A DNA stretch of 37,046 nucleotides from Nemertoderma westbladi (Eukaryota; Xenacoelomorpha; Nemertodermatida; Nemertodermatidae), in the NCBI GenBank assembly GCA_032718475.1, contig JAUCBJ010003838.1, positions 1 to 37,046 of the forward strand, given 5' to 3'. Of the stretch, positions 10,144 to 18,537 are shown piece after piece (positions within the stretch are counted from its first letter, which is position 1; the number at the start of each line of letters is the position of its first letter). The notes under the pieces are model-generated. The model was not told the origin of the DNA. It saw only the letters and a program-made list of their open reading frames with translations, and did not search any database. Both the position numbers and the translations under genes were made by a program.

Positions 10144-10540
10144 ATGATGGAAAAACGTGAAGGTGATGGGGATGGTCTCATTGATTGGAGTCCGTTTGAA
10201 GGGGATGAAGAAGCCCTTCAATGCGACACCATGCATGAGCTCCATATTCCAGATATTGATCTGGAGGAGGTAGGTGATGTTGACATGGTTGAAGGGGGTG
10301 GAAGAGGTTGATCATGTAGAGGCAATAGAGATGGACAGTGATTCTCTCATTATTGAGAACAAGGAGGTTTGTGAGAATTGTAAGCCTATTAAAACTCCAG
10401 AACACCCTCTGGAGTTACCCATGTCCAGGAAAACTGTAAGTCGGGAATATGGATTCCTTTGTTATGATATTGAGAAGACTATGTACTCTGTAAAGAGTGC
10501 TCCATCTATTTGTCATCAGGTAGTGGTCATTCTCATGTGA
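10144..10540 (+). pseudogene. Unknown acidic protein B, copy 1 (frameshifted)
   Basis: Begins MMEKREGDGDGLIDWSPFEG and continues as an acidic Asp/Glu/Val-rich sequence. An extra G in a G-run near 10294 shifts the frame relative to copy 2 (16563-16955), after which the other frame continues with ENKEVCENCKPIKTPEHPL and MSRKTVSREYGFLCYDIEK. The CENC pair and acidic stretch are the only visible features. The start comes just after the stop of protein A. Function unknown. Confidence 0.5.
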
Positions 10541-10629
10541 TGTCATATTCCTCTGGCTGGCCTTCTTTGATATACATTATACTTTACATTAATATTTATA
10601 TTGATTTATATTGATATACATTTGACTTA

Positions 10630-10894
10630 TATATGTCTAGCAAATAAGATCCCAGGTTTTTTAGGTAATCCTATTAACCTTCTTGATCTACTAGCTGCTG
10701 AGTTTCGAGACAGCTGGAGGGAGGTCATTAACGAAATTCATCTTCATCCTATGAAGACAGTAGTTAAAGACTTTACGAAGGTTATCTGTGAGTACCAAGA
10801 GAATATGGAGAATATGGACTTGGCGACATTTATCAAATTAATGGATAAAGGTTGCATTCCAAGTGTGGTATGTGGTTTGGGATGTGTACAGTAG
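10630..10894 (+). CDS. Unknown protein C segment, copy 1
   Basis: After a possible 3' splice site (TTATATATGTCTAG|CAAATAAG) an open frame encodes IPGFLGNPINLLDLLAAEFR, SWREVINEIHLHPMKTVVKD and FIKLMDKGCIPSVVCGLGC. It is helical in character, with no known domain recognised. Copy 2 has one extra T in the run near 17071-17077, which breaks the start of this frame there, so copy 1 is the better version of this piece. Confidence 0.4.
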
Positions 10895-10923
10895 ATTAAA
10901 GATTCTAAACCAATTCCCTTCCA

Positions 10924-11274
10924 TTGGCAAGACGTTTCCCCATTAAAAAATCCTTTAGAGCAAAGCCTCATCTAGTACGGTCCTTCGGGAATGATTGGCC
11001 ATATACGTTCATGCAACTCGACAGGGAAGCAATGGCAGGTATGGCAGTTACTGCTGAAGGATTATGTATCATTGTATGCAAGAAACATAAGTCGACGAAC
11101 AAGTTTGTCTTCCACCTGCCAAACAATCCTGCATTTGATGACCCTATGATCTACCCACACACGTTTGCCATGACCACTATCTCACCACATATTGTGCGTG
11201 GGCCAATTGATAATGTGTACAGCAACAGTTTCCATACTGTAAAGGCTGAGGTCAATTATAATGGTCAATTATAA
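10924..11274 (+). pseudogene. Unknown protein D, copy 1 (3'-truncated)
   Basis: The frame encodes RRFPIKKSFRAKP, SFGNDWPYTFMQLDREAMAG, LCIIVCKKHKSTNKFVFHL and TISPHIVRGPIDNVYSNSFH, and stops just after the duplication breakpoint at 11264. Copy 2 extends about 21 residues further. No ATG is obvious (the frame opens at a TTG), so it is more likely an internal exon than a complete gene. Family not recognised. Confidence 0.45.
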
Positions 11275-11944
11275 TTACGTTAGGTTCGTAAAGTCTATTG
11301 TGAAGTGTAATTGGTATTCTGTCATACTGTATGTAGCCTTACAATTTATAGTAATTTGAACTACATGTAGGTGTTTTATATATTTGTTTCTGAATGGTCG
11401 TTTATTTAAGCCTTGGGTCCTCTGTACATGTAACCAGTTTGTATGTGCATTGTACTGGCTTGACAGTGCATTTTAGGTTGTCAGTTAGTAGGGTTGGATT
11501 GTACTGCTGTAGGTAGAACTTTGTACATAATTTGATATCGAAACTCTGTAACATGTAAATAAAGTAACGATTTATATTTATGTACTATCTGAAGATGGCC
11601 CTAGTTATATTTGATTAAAGTTTAATCTGAAAAATAATTGATTTATTTAGTTTCATTTATACGATGATAAAATTACAGGAAATAATTGGAAAAACTTGCG
11701 CATTAGTTGCATGAAATCGAGTAGGTACTGCTCACCGTATTCCTGCAGCTGTGATTGGTCCATGTATGAAATCTTTCTTGAAGCAGTAAGGGAACGTCGG
11801 TGAACAAAAGCCATTGAGGAGGTTGATGGATTGGGGAGGTTGATGATCAACCTCCATTGAGGAGGTTGATTGGAGGAGGTTTTCTACCCATTAGGGGACA
11901 TGTGTGATGCTGTACCTTGAATACAAAGTGAGTTCCCTAGCACA
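11265..11944. other. Non-coding stretch with a short palindrome
   Basis: No gene is recognised. At 11835-11855 GAGGTTGA and TCAACCTC form an 8-bp inverted repeat with a 3-bp centre, and GAGGTTGAT recurs four times between about 11817 and 11880, giving a small patch of direct and inverted copies. Confidence 0.5.
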
Positions 11945-12238
11945 ATGAATTTGTTTACAATGGCCCACTCCTGCTCCTGCTCCGCTCTTTCTCCCAAGAG
12001 GAAACATACATACAAGGGAGCACGGGATGGGGGTCGAGGAAGCTTCCCATATAACTGGGTGAATTCCTTCATAAAAAGAAGAGAGGCTTATTTCCTCAAG
12101 AGGCAGGGATTTGTGCCTCCCATGAAAACCCCAGGACGTAATGATGTGATATACAAATCGTGGAAAAATAAAAAATCCGAGAGTCTACCCAAGAGGGAAC
12201 ACGAGGAAGCCTGCTTCCTTACCATAAAAGGTCTGTAA
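11945..12238 (+). CDS. Hypothetical basic ORF, 97 aa
   Basis: ATG-initiated ORF of 97 residues, rich in Lys/Arg, with GSFPYNWVNSFIKRREAYF and GRNDVIYKSWKNKKSE. Some internal sequence repeats (AAGAGG-AA-CA and GGAAGC-TTCC patches) may mean part of it is a repeat rather than protein. No recognised family. It could be an exon of the gene to which the duplicated ORFs belong, but nothing proves it. Confidence 0.3.
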   Translation: MNLFTMAHSCSCSALSPKRKHTYKGARDGGRGSFPYNWVNSFIKRREAYFLKRQGFVPPMKTPGRNDVIYKSWKNKKSESLPKREHEEACFLTIKGL

Positions 12239-12514
12239 ATGTGTATCAACCAATGAACATGAAGGAAAGGTAACAAGGATGAAAATGCAAGAATACGCTA
12301 TGCCTACCGCATGTAAATTAGTTTGGTTATTTTATTAGCCTATTCCTATTGCTATGTTTTTGAATATCGTTATTTATAGTTAAATTAGATTGGGTTTTGA
12401 ATCAGGTTATGTATCGGCTTGTATTTTAAGTTGGGTCTATTATTATAATTTTCATGGGGAACTACTTAGCAAAGTTCAGAAATAGGCCTTGCCGAAAATT
12501 TAAAGTAAAACTTT

Positions 12515-12826
12515 TTGATTCATATAGGTGAAGTCGAGAACCTTTGGGGCAAATATGGATGTAATCTGCAATCACATATACCAGGAATTGCAACAGTATG
12601 TATGGAAACAGTGGGTGGAATATCTTTGGACGGACAAAGTCTGCGGTTTCGTCTGATGATTACGGAACATCAGTTTCCCCAACCAGAGTCCACATCTGTA
12701 GCGTCAGACCTGTCGACCACCACTTTGTGATTAATAAGTTTATTCCACCCATGGCCATTCCTTATTTCGCCCCTCTAGCACTCGAACAACCTGTAGGGCC
12801 CCCTCCTGCTGCCCGAGGCAATTATT
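12515..12826 (+). other. Possible exon remnants of unknown gene
   Basis: After a plausible acceptor (TTTTGATTCATATAG at about 12515-12530) one frame reads FGANMDVICNHIYQELQQYV then WKQWVEYLWTD. Another frame ends with VHICSVRPVDHHFVINKF and a Pro-rich terminus stopping at 12826. Both look protein-like but in different frames, so this is either two exons or a frameshifted gene. Family unknown. Confidence 0.3.
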
Positions 12827-12850
12827 AGATACAAATACTTTTTAGATACA

Positions 12851-12900
12851 AAATTCTGGGTGTAAACGCGGTTGTTGGCGTAGCGTTTACACTCCAAAAT
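12851..12900. repeat. Imperfect stem-loop
   Basis: AATTCTGGGTGTAAACGC pairs with GCGTTTACACTCCAAAATT across a loop of about 12 nt, with two or three mismatches. It stands immediately before the hAT relic, but its sequence does not match a typical hAT terminal repeat that I know. Confidence 0.6.
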
Positions 12901-12924
12901 TCTTATTATTATATATTATTATTA

Positions 12925-13570
12925 TATTTGTCTTGCACCATTGCAATTCCGACGGAAATGGAAGGAATAATCCAAATTCGTTGCGTTTCGCATACTCTTG
13001 CTATAGCTATGGATGACACAATTAATGCAGATAAGCCCACAGACCGAATATTGCCACTCACACATGTTACTGTGAAGAAGTTGGGGACAACTAATATATG
13101 GCGTCAAATAATTATAATTATCAGAGGTTACAAACAACCGATTGTAGATGTCGCAACTAGATGGGGTTTGGGTTATAAATACGATATGCCCAAGCGCTTT
13201 CTCGAACTAAAACAATTTCATATTGAATAAACAGAGCCCTGCATTTATATGAAATGTATTGGCTAAAAACCCTGTTCTACTTGGGGCTGTTTTCCTAGAT
13301 CCTCGCTATCAGGTGGTGTCAGAACAGTGTTGTATAGCACAAGCTAATTTCATAGATTTGTGGAAACACAGCCAGCTTTTTGGAGAAAGCCTTAAAATTA
13401 CCGAAAACTGAGACAGCATCAGGGGATATTGGTAATATATCTGCACAGGGTCTACAAATGTCATTTGTTCTGATGATGAGGATTACATTGATGCTATACT
13501 CTTGGCGAGAGACGTTTTGGGGGCGAGAAAGTTTAGGTCACAAGTGTGGCAATGGAAATAATTTTTAGTT
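12925..13570 (+). pseudogene. hAT-family transposase relic
   Basis: The frame 12928-13230 contains IRCVSHTLAIAMDDTI, equivalent to the conserved C-x-x-H-T-L block of hAT transposases, and PIVDVATRWGLGYKYDM followed by KRFLELKQF, equivalent to the 'D-x-x-T-R-W-S-S-x-Y-x-M' block. After a frame change, 13265-13360 gives NPVLLGAVFLDPRYQVV and IDLWKH, the hAT 'FLDPRYK' block. Several stops and frameshifts follow, and the final dimerisation block is not clearly present. Only the C-terminal half of the transposase is represented, and no 8-bp target duplication could be assigned. Confidence 0.75.
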
Positions 13571-13695
13571 AAACAGACAGTTAGATGAAGGTCATTATTG
13601 TAATTTATTATAATATTATAAAATTATTACATGGATACATCTTTTTTTATTATTATTATTATTATATTACGAGGGCCTTGTTTAGATATCCAGTT

Positions 13696-13834
13696 AATGA
13701 GTTATATTCAATATTATTATAGTTATAGTCATATTCAAAGGTTGTATGTGATTTGAAATGTTAAAATGAGTTATATTCAATATTATTATAGTTATAGTCA
13801 TATTCAAAGGTTGTATGTGATTTGAAATGTTAAG
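13696..13834 (+). repeat. Tandem duplication, 69-bp unit, two copies
   Basis: The unit from ATGAGTTATATTCAATATT to GATTTGAAATGTTAA is repeated immediately and appears identical over its length. It is non-coding. Confidence 0.93.
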
Positions 13835-13948
13835 TCCCTGACCTGAACACCAAAATGTATTTATGAACCTAATTTTAAAGAAAAGACACTGGTATGATAC
13901 AGAGAACAAATAACTTGTAAATTTGGGAATATAAATTTGTGAGATCTA

Positions 13949-14356
13949 TATGTCGCATGGCAATAAAAAAACGGCGCTAACTCAAGTTTTTGAAAAAAAT
14001 GAGTTATTTATACCACCAGATAGCTGATAAAATTTGCCATCAATTGGTACTATTTGGAATTTTGATTGTATATCAATTTCAATACTTTTAGCCTGTGTAA
14101 TAAATTTAATTTAATTACATTTATTATTCTGAATAGGAATTCCAACAACTGAGATAGCTCCTTTTAAATGGAACCGTTTAAAAGGAGCTAACTCAAATTC
14201 ATTACTCAAATTCTGATGGTTCTTTAAACCTTCAAATTCTTTAAATGGTTGATTTTAAAGTTGCGATTTAGTGTGATGGCATTGGCTGGAATAAATGCAT
14301 TTTTCTCAGTTTGATAAAAACCCGAGTTAGCACCTTTTTATTGCCATACGATGTAT
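13949..14356. mobile_element. MITE-like element with about 45-bp imperfect TIRs
   Basis: The left end (GCATGGCAATAAAAAAACG then GCGCTAACTCAAGTTTTT) matches the reverse complement of the right end (AAAAACCCGAGTTAGCACC then TTTTTATTGCCATACGATG). The element is about 0.4 kb and has no ORF. In the middle (about 14148-14205) an internal hairpin is formed by AGATAGCTCCTTTTAAATGG and CCGTTTAAAAGGAGCTAACT. The motif GNGCTAACTC thus occurs at both ends and in the internal palindrome. No target-site duplication was confirmed. Confidence 0.75.
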
Positions 14357-14517
14357 AGTAGAATAAAATTGTTTACGTTTTGACATTTAGAAATTACGTT
14401 TTATCTCCATTATCTCGAATTATGAGTAAGTTTAAATTCAAATTGTAACTCAAGCTCAAGCTATACCACTATCTACACCCTATATTTTAAATATGCACTT
14501 CCTTGCCATTAGGATAT

Positions 14518-14524
14518 TATAAAA
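14518..14524 (+). promoter_or_regulatory. Possible TATA box upstream of TBP-like ORF
   Basis: TATAAAA lies 61 bp before the ATG at 14585. In AT-rich DNA such a match is common, so this is weak; it is listed only because the following ORF has protein character. Confidence 0.2.
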
Positions 14525-14584
14525 CAGGAGTACCTCAACTAATTCCTCATCAATATCATCCACCAGTATTAATCTAGTTTAAAT

Positions 14585-14964
14585 ATGTCTGATTCTGAAG
14601 TACAGGAGATGAACCTACTTTTAGTAAACTGGAATCTATGATTCCTAAAGCTACAACAAATTATACAATCGTAAATAGTAATATAAGTTGTAGACCAAAA
14701 GTAAAACATCTAATTAATTTAAACAAACTTAACTAACTGAAAGGTATTCTGCATCAGAAACCAATTAAATTTATATTTAAAAAGTATGACTGTACTGTTT
14801 ATTTATTTGCTAGTGGAAAAGTAACAATATTAGGCAGTTGTAAACACATTGATGAGGTATAAAACTATATCAAATTAAAAACTAAAATTGAATTAGAGGT
14901 ATACTGTATCAATTCTCATACATATGTATTCAATTATAAAATAAATTTTACAAATATTTTGTAA
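14585..14964 (+). pseudogene. TATA-binding-protein-like ORF, degenerate
   Basis: A short start MSDSEVQEM at 14585 is followed, after a frame change near 14610, by a frame running to 14964 with only two internal TAA stops (about 14731 and 14860). It reads TFSKLESMIPKATTNYTIVN, SNISCRPKVKHLINLNKLN, then KPIKFIFKKYDCTVYLFASG and KVTILGSCKHIDEV. The order 'I-V-N-x-N-x-S ... hydrophobic strand ... A/V-Y-L-F-x-SGK-V-x-x-x-G' is that of one TBP-fold repeat, in which the F-x-SGK strand is the hallmark. Divergent TBP-like proteins are known in eukaryotes and in several large DNA viruses; this copy is too divergent to say which. The stops suggest it is dead. The call rests on motif resemblance only. 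Confidence 0.45.
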
Positions 14965-15040
14965 TATATTAGTGCATTTTGATAAAACATTTTGTGTATT
15001 TGCAAATGGCACCTGTATGTATATGGACACAAAACATAGC

Positions 15041-15078
15041 AAGGACGCCATTTTCACTTAAAAGGCACTGGCGTCCTT
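15041..15078. repeat. Short hairpin, 10-bp perfect stem
   Basis: AAGGACGCCA and TGGCGTCCTT are perfect reverse complements separated by 18 nt. It lies between the TBP-like and RT relics. It might be the internal hairpin of a short repeat; there is no U-run to support a terminator-like role. Confidence 0.6.
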
Positions 15079-15114
15079 TAACAGTTAACATACAAAATTG
15101 TTGGTACAGCTACC

Positions 15115-15450
15115 ATGTTTACGTTTACATTTGTAGGGAGATCATTGATGTTAAAATTGGACCTCAAACATATATGGCCAGTTTTGACATTAAGTTGATG
15201 ATACCGGTTGATCATACCGGTTGATGAAACAATATTTATTTTACTCAATCAATTATTTGAGGGAAAGGATACTGTAGATGGTCTAAGTAGGAGACAATAC
15301 AAAAAACTTATTGATTTTGTTGCTCAGAACACTGAGTTTTTATTTCATCAAAACAAATATATATATCCAAATAAATGGTGTATCCATGGGTAGCCCTATT
15401 GCATTGGCCCAACATTCGCTAAATCATTTCTAAAATTTTATGAAAAACGA
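15115..15450 (+). pseudogene. Penelope-like reverse transcriptase relic
   Basis: The frame near 15133 ends with TYMASFDIK, the motif A region with its catalytic Asp (SFDI). A 13-bp tandem duplication (ATACCGGTTGATC / ATACCGGTTGATG, about 15200-15226) then shifts the frame. The next frame gives IPVDETIFILLNQLF, QYKKLIDFVAQNTEFLFHQN, and then, in a third frame, GVSMGSPIA (about 15378-15404), the motif B region, followed by FAKSFLKFYEK. This motif order and wording are typical of Penelope-like elements. It is distinct in sequence from the intact PLE at 21082-23370, so a different family is implied. No YxDD block was found after it. Confidence 0.75.
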
Positions 15451-15762
15451 TAGCTCTGGCAACTCCTAATCCAGGTACCACTCTCTCATGCCCCAATTGA
15501 CCACCTCTAGCCGAATTATCTTCAGTATATAAATAATATAATATAATAACTGCTAATAATACGTAAAATCCCTTGTTTATTTTATTAAATAATTTTAAAG
15601 TATATTTTTAAAATCAAATGATTTTACTAAACAGTAAAGCCACTTACGAAGCAATTTACCCTGATTAGATTATATATTTTAATAAAAATATTTTTAGATG
15701 GTGCAGATTGAAGTAATTGCTGAGTTACAGGAGAACTCATCAGATGTGGAATTCTCTCCTGA

Positions 15763-16558
15763 ATGAAAGAGATTATTTCAACAGTATTACACGTGACGAG
15801 GCCATTAACTACAACGGATACCAGTAAATATAGCAACTATAAAACAGTGAAAGTAGCCGGAGCAAAAAGAATGCTGAAGGAACCGATATATGATTGTATG
15901 TTCGTTATCTGGGATTTAGCAGAGGCGAGATGCTTATCATCTTTACTGATAATCCGCGAGAATCATCTAAACTTCTCAAGTTTAATGATTTTAGTATCGG
16001 ATCTGTAGTCACTATAAAGGAACCCCTGATTGACGGGTTCCTTGGCAACAACTTGGACAACCCTGTGGTCATTACTTTTTACCCGCTCCTTTCCCCCACC
16101 ACACCCATGGCCGCGATTCCTCCCTTTCAATTATCTTTGTAAGGAAAAGTCGGTTTCCAACAGTATCGATTGACCAATTTAAATTTAATGTTACTGTGTT
16201 AATGTATGATGGTTGGCTCTGTGATAGAAGGGAGGAGATTGGACCCGCCAATCAGTGCGTGGGTGTAACGAAACCACAGGAACATGGATGGGCTTTGTCG
16301 GTGAGGATGTGGTGTACGAATAACGACATCATAGACTTTGGGACATCTTATGTAAGTTGGAAACTTACGAAGTTATTTGTATCGTCCCAGTCTCTGAATC
16401 TTCCGCTGTCCCTAATCGATGAAGATGGATTAAGGCAATCCATCTGCAGCATTTCTGTGGCTGTCAATAACAGTGGTGGTTGGACTGTAACAGGCTGGTA
16501 CAATGTGCAATATCTAAGGAGGATGGAGGCAAACTCAACCACAATCGACAGCATCTAA
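15763..16558 (+). pseudogene. Unknown protein A, copy 2 (frameshifted)
   Basis: Same architecture as 9319-10139. The frame with YLGFSRGEMLIIF and VVITFYPLL leaves the shared frame after about 16096, where copy 2 has lost two bases in a CA-rich stretch (ACCACACC against ACACCACACC), and ends at 16142. The downstream part is open from about 16196 to 16558 (DGWLCDRREEIGPANQ, EHGWALSVRMWC, WTVTGWYNVQYL). The Trp codon in EHGW replaces the TGA of copy 1. Neither copy is therefore intact, and they are broken at different places, so the parent was probably coding. Family unknown. Confidence 0.5.
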
Positions 16559-16562
16559 TCCC

Positions 16563-16955
16563 ATGATGGAAAAACGTGAAGGTGGTGGGGATGGTCTCAC
16601 TGATTGGAGTCCGTTTGAAGGGGATGAAGAAGCCCTTCAATGCGACACCATGCGTGAGCTCCATATTCCAGATATTGATCTGGAGGAGGTAGGTGATGTT
16701 GATATGGTTGAAGGGGTGGAAGGGGTTGATCATGTAGAGGCAATAGAGATGGACAGTGATTCTCTCATTGAGAACAAGGAGGTTTGTGAGAATTGTAAGC
16801 CTATTAAAACTCCAGAACACCCTCTGGAGTTACCCATGTCCAGGAAAACTGTAAGTCGGGAATATGGATTCCTTTGTTATGATATTGAGAAGACTATGTA
16901 CTCTGTAAAGAGTGCTCCATCTATTTGTCATCAGGTAGTGGTCATTCTCATGTGA
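16563..16955 (+). CDS. Unknown acidic protein B, copy 2 (intact, 130 aa)
   Basis: ATG-initiated ORF of 130 residues. Residues about 1-70 are acidic (DWSPFEGDEEALQC, IPDIDLEEVGDVDMVEG, VEAIEMDSDSLIE). Residues about 70-120 include EVCENCKPIKTPEHPLELP, MSRKTVSREYGFLCYDIEK and a final SICHQ. The codon CAG of SICHQ is directly followed by GTAGTG, a possible 5' splice site (16933|16934), with TTATATATGTCTAG|CAAA at about 17055 as a possible acceptor. The ORF may therefore be one exon, although the frame on the far side does not join simply. The start follows four bases after the stop of protein A. I do not recognise the family. Confidence 0.45.
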   Translation: MMEKREGGGDGLTDWSPFEGDEEALQCDTMRELHIPDIDLEEVGDVDMVEGVEGVDHVEAIEMDSDSLIENKEVCENCKPIKTPEHPLELPMSRKTVSREYGFLCYDIEKTMYSVKSAPSICHQVVVILM

Positions 16956-17059
16956 TGTCATATTCCTTTGGCTGGCCTTCTTTGATATACATTATACTTT
17001 ACATTAATATTTATATTGATTTATATTGATATACATTTGACTTATATATGTCTAGCAAA

Positions 17060-17310
17060 TAAGATCCCAGGTTTTTTTAGGTAATCCTATTAACCTTCTT
17101 GATCTACTAGCTGATGAGTTTCGAGACAGCTGGAGGGAGGTCATTAACGAATTTCATCTTCATCCTATGAAGACAGTAGTTAAAGACTTTACGAAGGTTA
17201 TCCGTGAGTACCAAGAGAATATGGAGAATATGGACTTGGCGACATTTATCAAATTAATGGATAAAGGTTGCATTCCAAGTGTGGCATGTGGTTTGGGATG
17301 TGTACAGTAG
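17060..17310 (+). pseudogene. Unknown protein C segment, copy 2
   Basis: Equivalent of 10630-10894, with FRDSWREVINEFHLHPMK and NMDLATFIKLMDKG. An extra T in the run at 17071-17077 separates the first codons (IPGF) from the rest. The stop is a TAG shared with copy 1 (GTACAGTAG). Confidence 0.4.
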
Positions 17311-17346
17311 ATTAAGGATTGTAAACCAATTCCCTTCCATCATTTC

Positions 17347-17754
17347 TTGGCAAGACGTTTCCCCATTAAAAAATCCTTTAGAGCAAAGCCTGATCTAGTA
17401 CGGTCCTTCGGGAATGATTGGCCATATACGTTCATGCAACTCGACAGGGAAGCAATGGCAGGTATGGCAGTTACTGCTGAAGGATTATGTATCCTTGTAT
17501 GCAAGAAACATAAGTCGACGAACAAGTTTGTCTTCCACCTGCCAAACAATCCTGCATTTGATGACCCTATGATCTACACACACACGTTTGCCATGACCAC
17601 TATCTCACCACATATTGTGCGTGGGCCAATTGATAATGTGTACAGCAACAGTTTCCATACTGTAAAGGCTGAGGTCCATTATAATGGGTTGTCGTCATGC
17701 TATGTCGACCTTGAACCAATGTTCAAATATCTTCCACAAGTGTGGGGGCTCTGA
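17347..17754 (+). CDS. Unknown protein D, copy 2 (longer version)
   Basis: Open frame of 135 codons from TTG to TGA. It has the same sequence as copy 1 to about residue 114, then continues with LSSCYVDLEPMFKYLPQVWG. The conserved wording (SFGNDWPYTFMQLDREAMAG, GLCILVCKKHKSTNKFVFH, ISPHIVRGPIDNVYSNSF) looks like a structured alpha/beta domain. Absence of an ATG at the start and an ordinary coding look suggest a last exon. Function and family are not known to me. Confidence 0.45.
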   Translation: MARRFPIKKSFRAKPDLVRSFGNDWPYTFMQLDREAMAGMAVTAEGLCILVCKKHKSTNKFVFHLPNNPAFDDPMIYTHTFAMTTISPHIVRGPIDNVYSNSFHTVKAEVHYNGLSSCYVDLEPMFKYLPQVWGL

Positions 17755-18107
17755 GCTCTTGTGTGTCGTGTGACTGTGGGTTGCTGCTGTGGGGGATCTC
17801 TCTGATTGTTCCGATTGTGTTGTATCTATATATTCTAAATGCTCTGCTTTTATTATTACTAGATTAGAATGGTAAAAAAAATAAATAAATAGTTGGTTTT
17901 CAAATTATTATATGTACTGTACATATTATAATATCATCTTTGTATAAAATAATCTTTCTATAATAATCTAATCTAAACAATTTTTCAGATTATGACTTAG
18001 CTATGACTTAGCACTAACACCATTAGAGCATGCACCATACCTGGAATATAGTGTATTTATTTAGTCCGGTACTAGAACCAGATCCTTAAATAAAAAGAAA
18101 ATTAACG
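17755..18107. other. AT-rich intergenic stretch
   Basis: No gene. A 14-bp match to the outer foldback arm (CTGGAATATAGTGT, about 18040-18054) occurs here; too short to interpret. Confidence 0.45.
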
Positions 18108-18537
18108 GCGGCACCTGTGATTGACGTGATCATAGATAATAACCTGCATAACCCCATGGTCATTACTTTTTATCCCCTCCTCCCTGCCACACGCAAAGCA
18201 TAGCTGCAACTTCCATATCACTTCCCACTTCCACTTATCTTGGGGAGGAAAAGTTGGTTTTCAGCATTTTTCTTGAGGAATTTAATTTTTAATTTATGGT
18301 ATGTCACCAACATGTTGCTTTTGGCTCTGTGACATGGGAGGAGATGGGACCTGTCAGTCAGTGCATCTGCATTACAAAACTGCAGGAATGTGGATGAGCG
18401 TTGTTGGTGAGGGTGCAGTACACAAATAACAACATAATTGATTTTGGGAAATTCTAAGTTGGAGACTTTCTTATCTTGGAGAGATTAATGTTGGAGACTA
18501 TTTATTCTCCATCGCTCAATCTGCCTTTGTTTTATTT
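18108..18537 (+). repeat. Third, ancient copy of part of the duplicated block
   Basis: Aligns by eye with about 9575-9985 of copy 1. Shared landmarks are GGTCATTACTTTTTA followed by a C-rich CTCCT patch, GGAAAAGT-GGTTT, TTGGCTCTGTGA, GGGAGGAGAT-GGACC, CACAGGAA or GCAGGAA-TGTGGATGAGC, and ATTGATTTTGGGA (ATAGACTTTGGGA in copy 1). Many substitutions and indels break every frame (for example a stop at GGATGAG, as in copy 1). It shows that the family is older than the recent duplication and has a history of tandem arrangement here. Confidence 0.75.

Larger units (their letters stand above)
9275..11264 (+). repeat. 2-kb duplicated block, copy 1
   Basis: Direct repeat of 15719-17687. Similarity begins at GCTGAGTTACAGGAG and ends at AATTATAATGG; differences are scattered substitutions and small indels. 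It carries pieces of several ORFs (described separately). At its 3' edge GTCAATTATAAT is repeated in tandem, and the sequence then diverges from copy 2, where the last ORF continues. Copy 1 therefore seems truncated at this end. Confidence 0.95.
15719..17687 (+). repeat. 2-kb duplicated block, copy 2
   Basis: Direct repeat of 9275-11264, offset by about 6.4 kb. It lacks the 15-bp duplication and some small insertions of copy 1 and continues past the copy 1 breakpoint. High similarity throughout coding and non-coding parts suggests a fairly recent duplication of genomic DNA, not two old insertions. Confidence 0.95.

Noticed and set aside
9635-10405. Minus-strand ORFs within the duplicated block
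   Set aside because: They are the antisense of the plus-strand frames A and B, which have the better protein character and share damage patterns between copies.
13694-13909. Minus-strand ORF with a repeated 23-residue segment
   Set aside because: It is simply the translation of the 69-bp tandem duplication, itself a multiple of three.
18040-18054. Foldback element copy at CTGGAATATAGTGT
   Set aside because: Only about 14 bases match the arm at 855-870; too short to separate from chance in AT-rich sequence.
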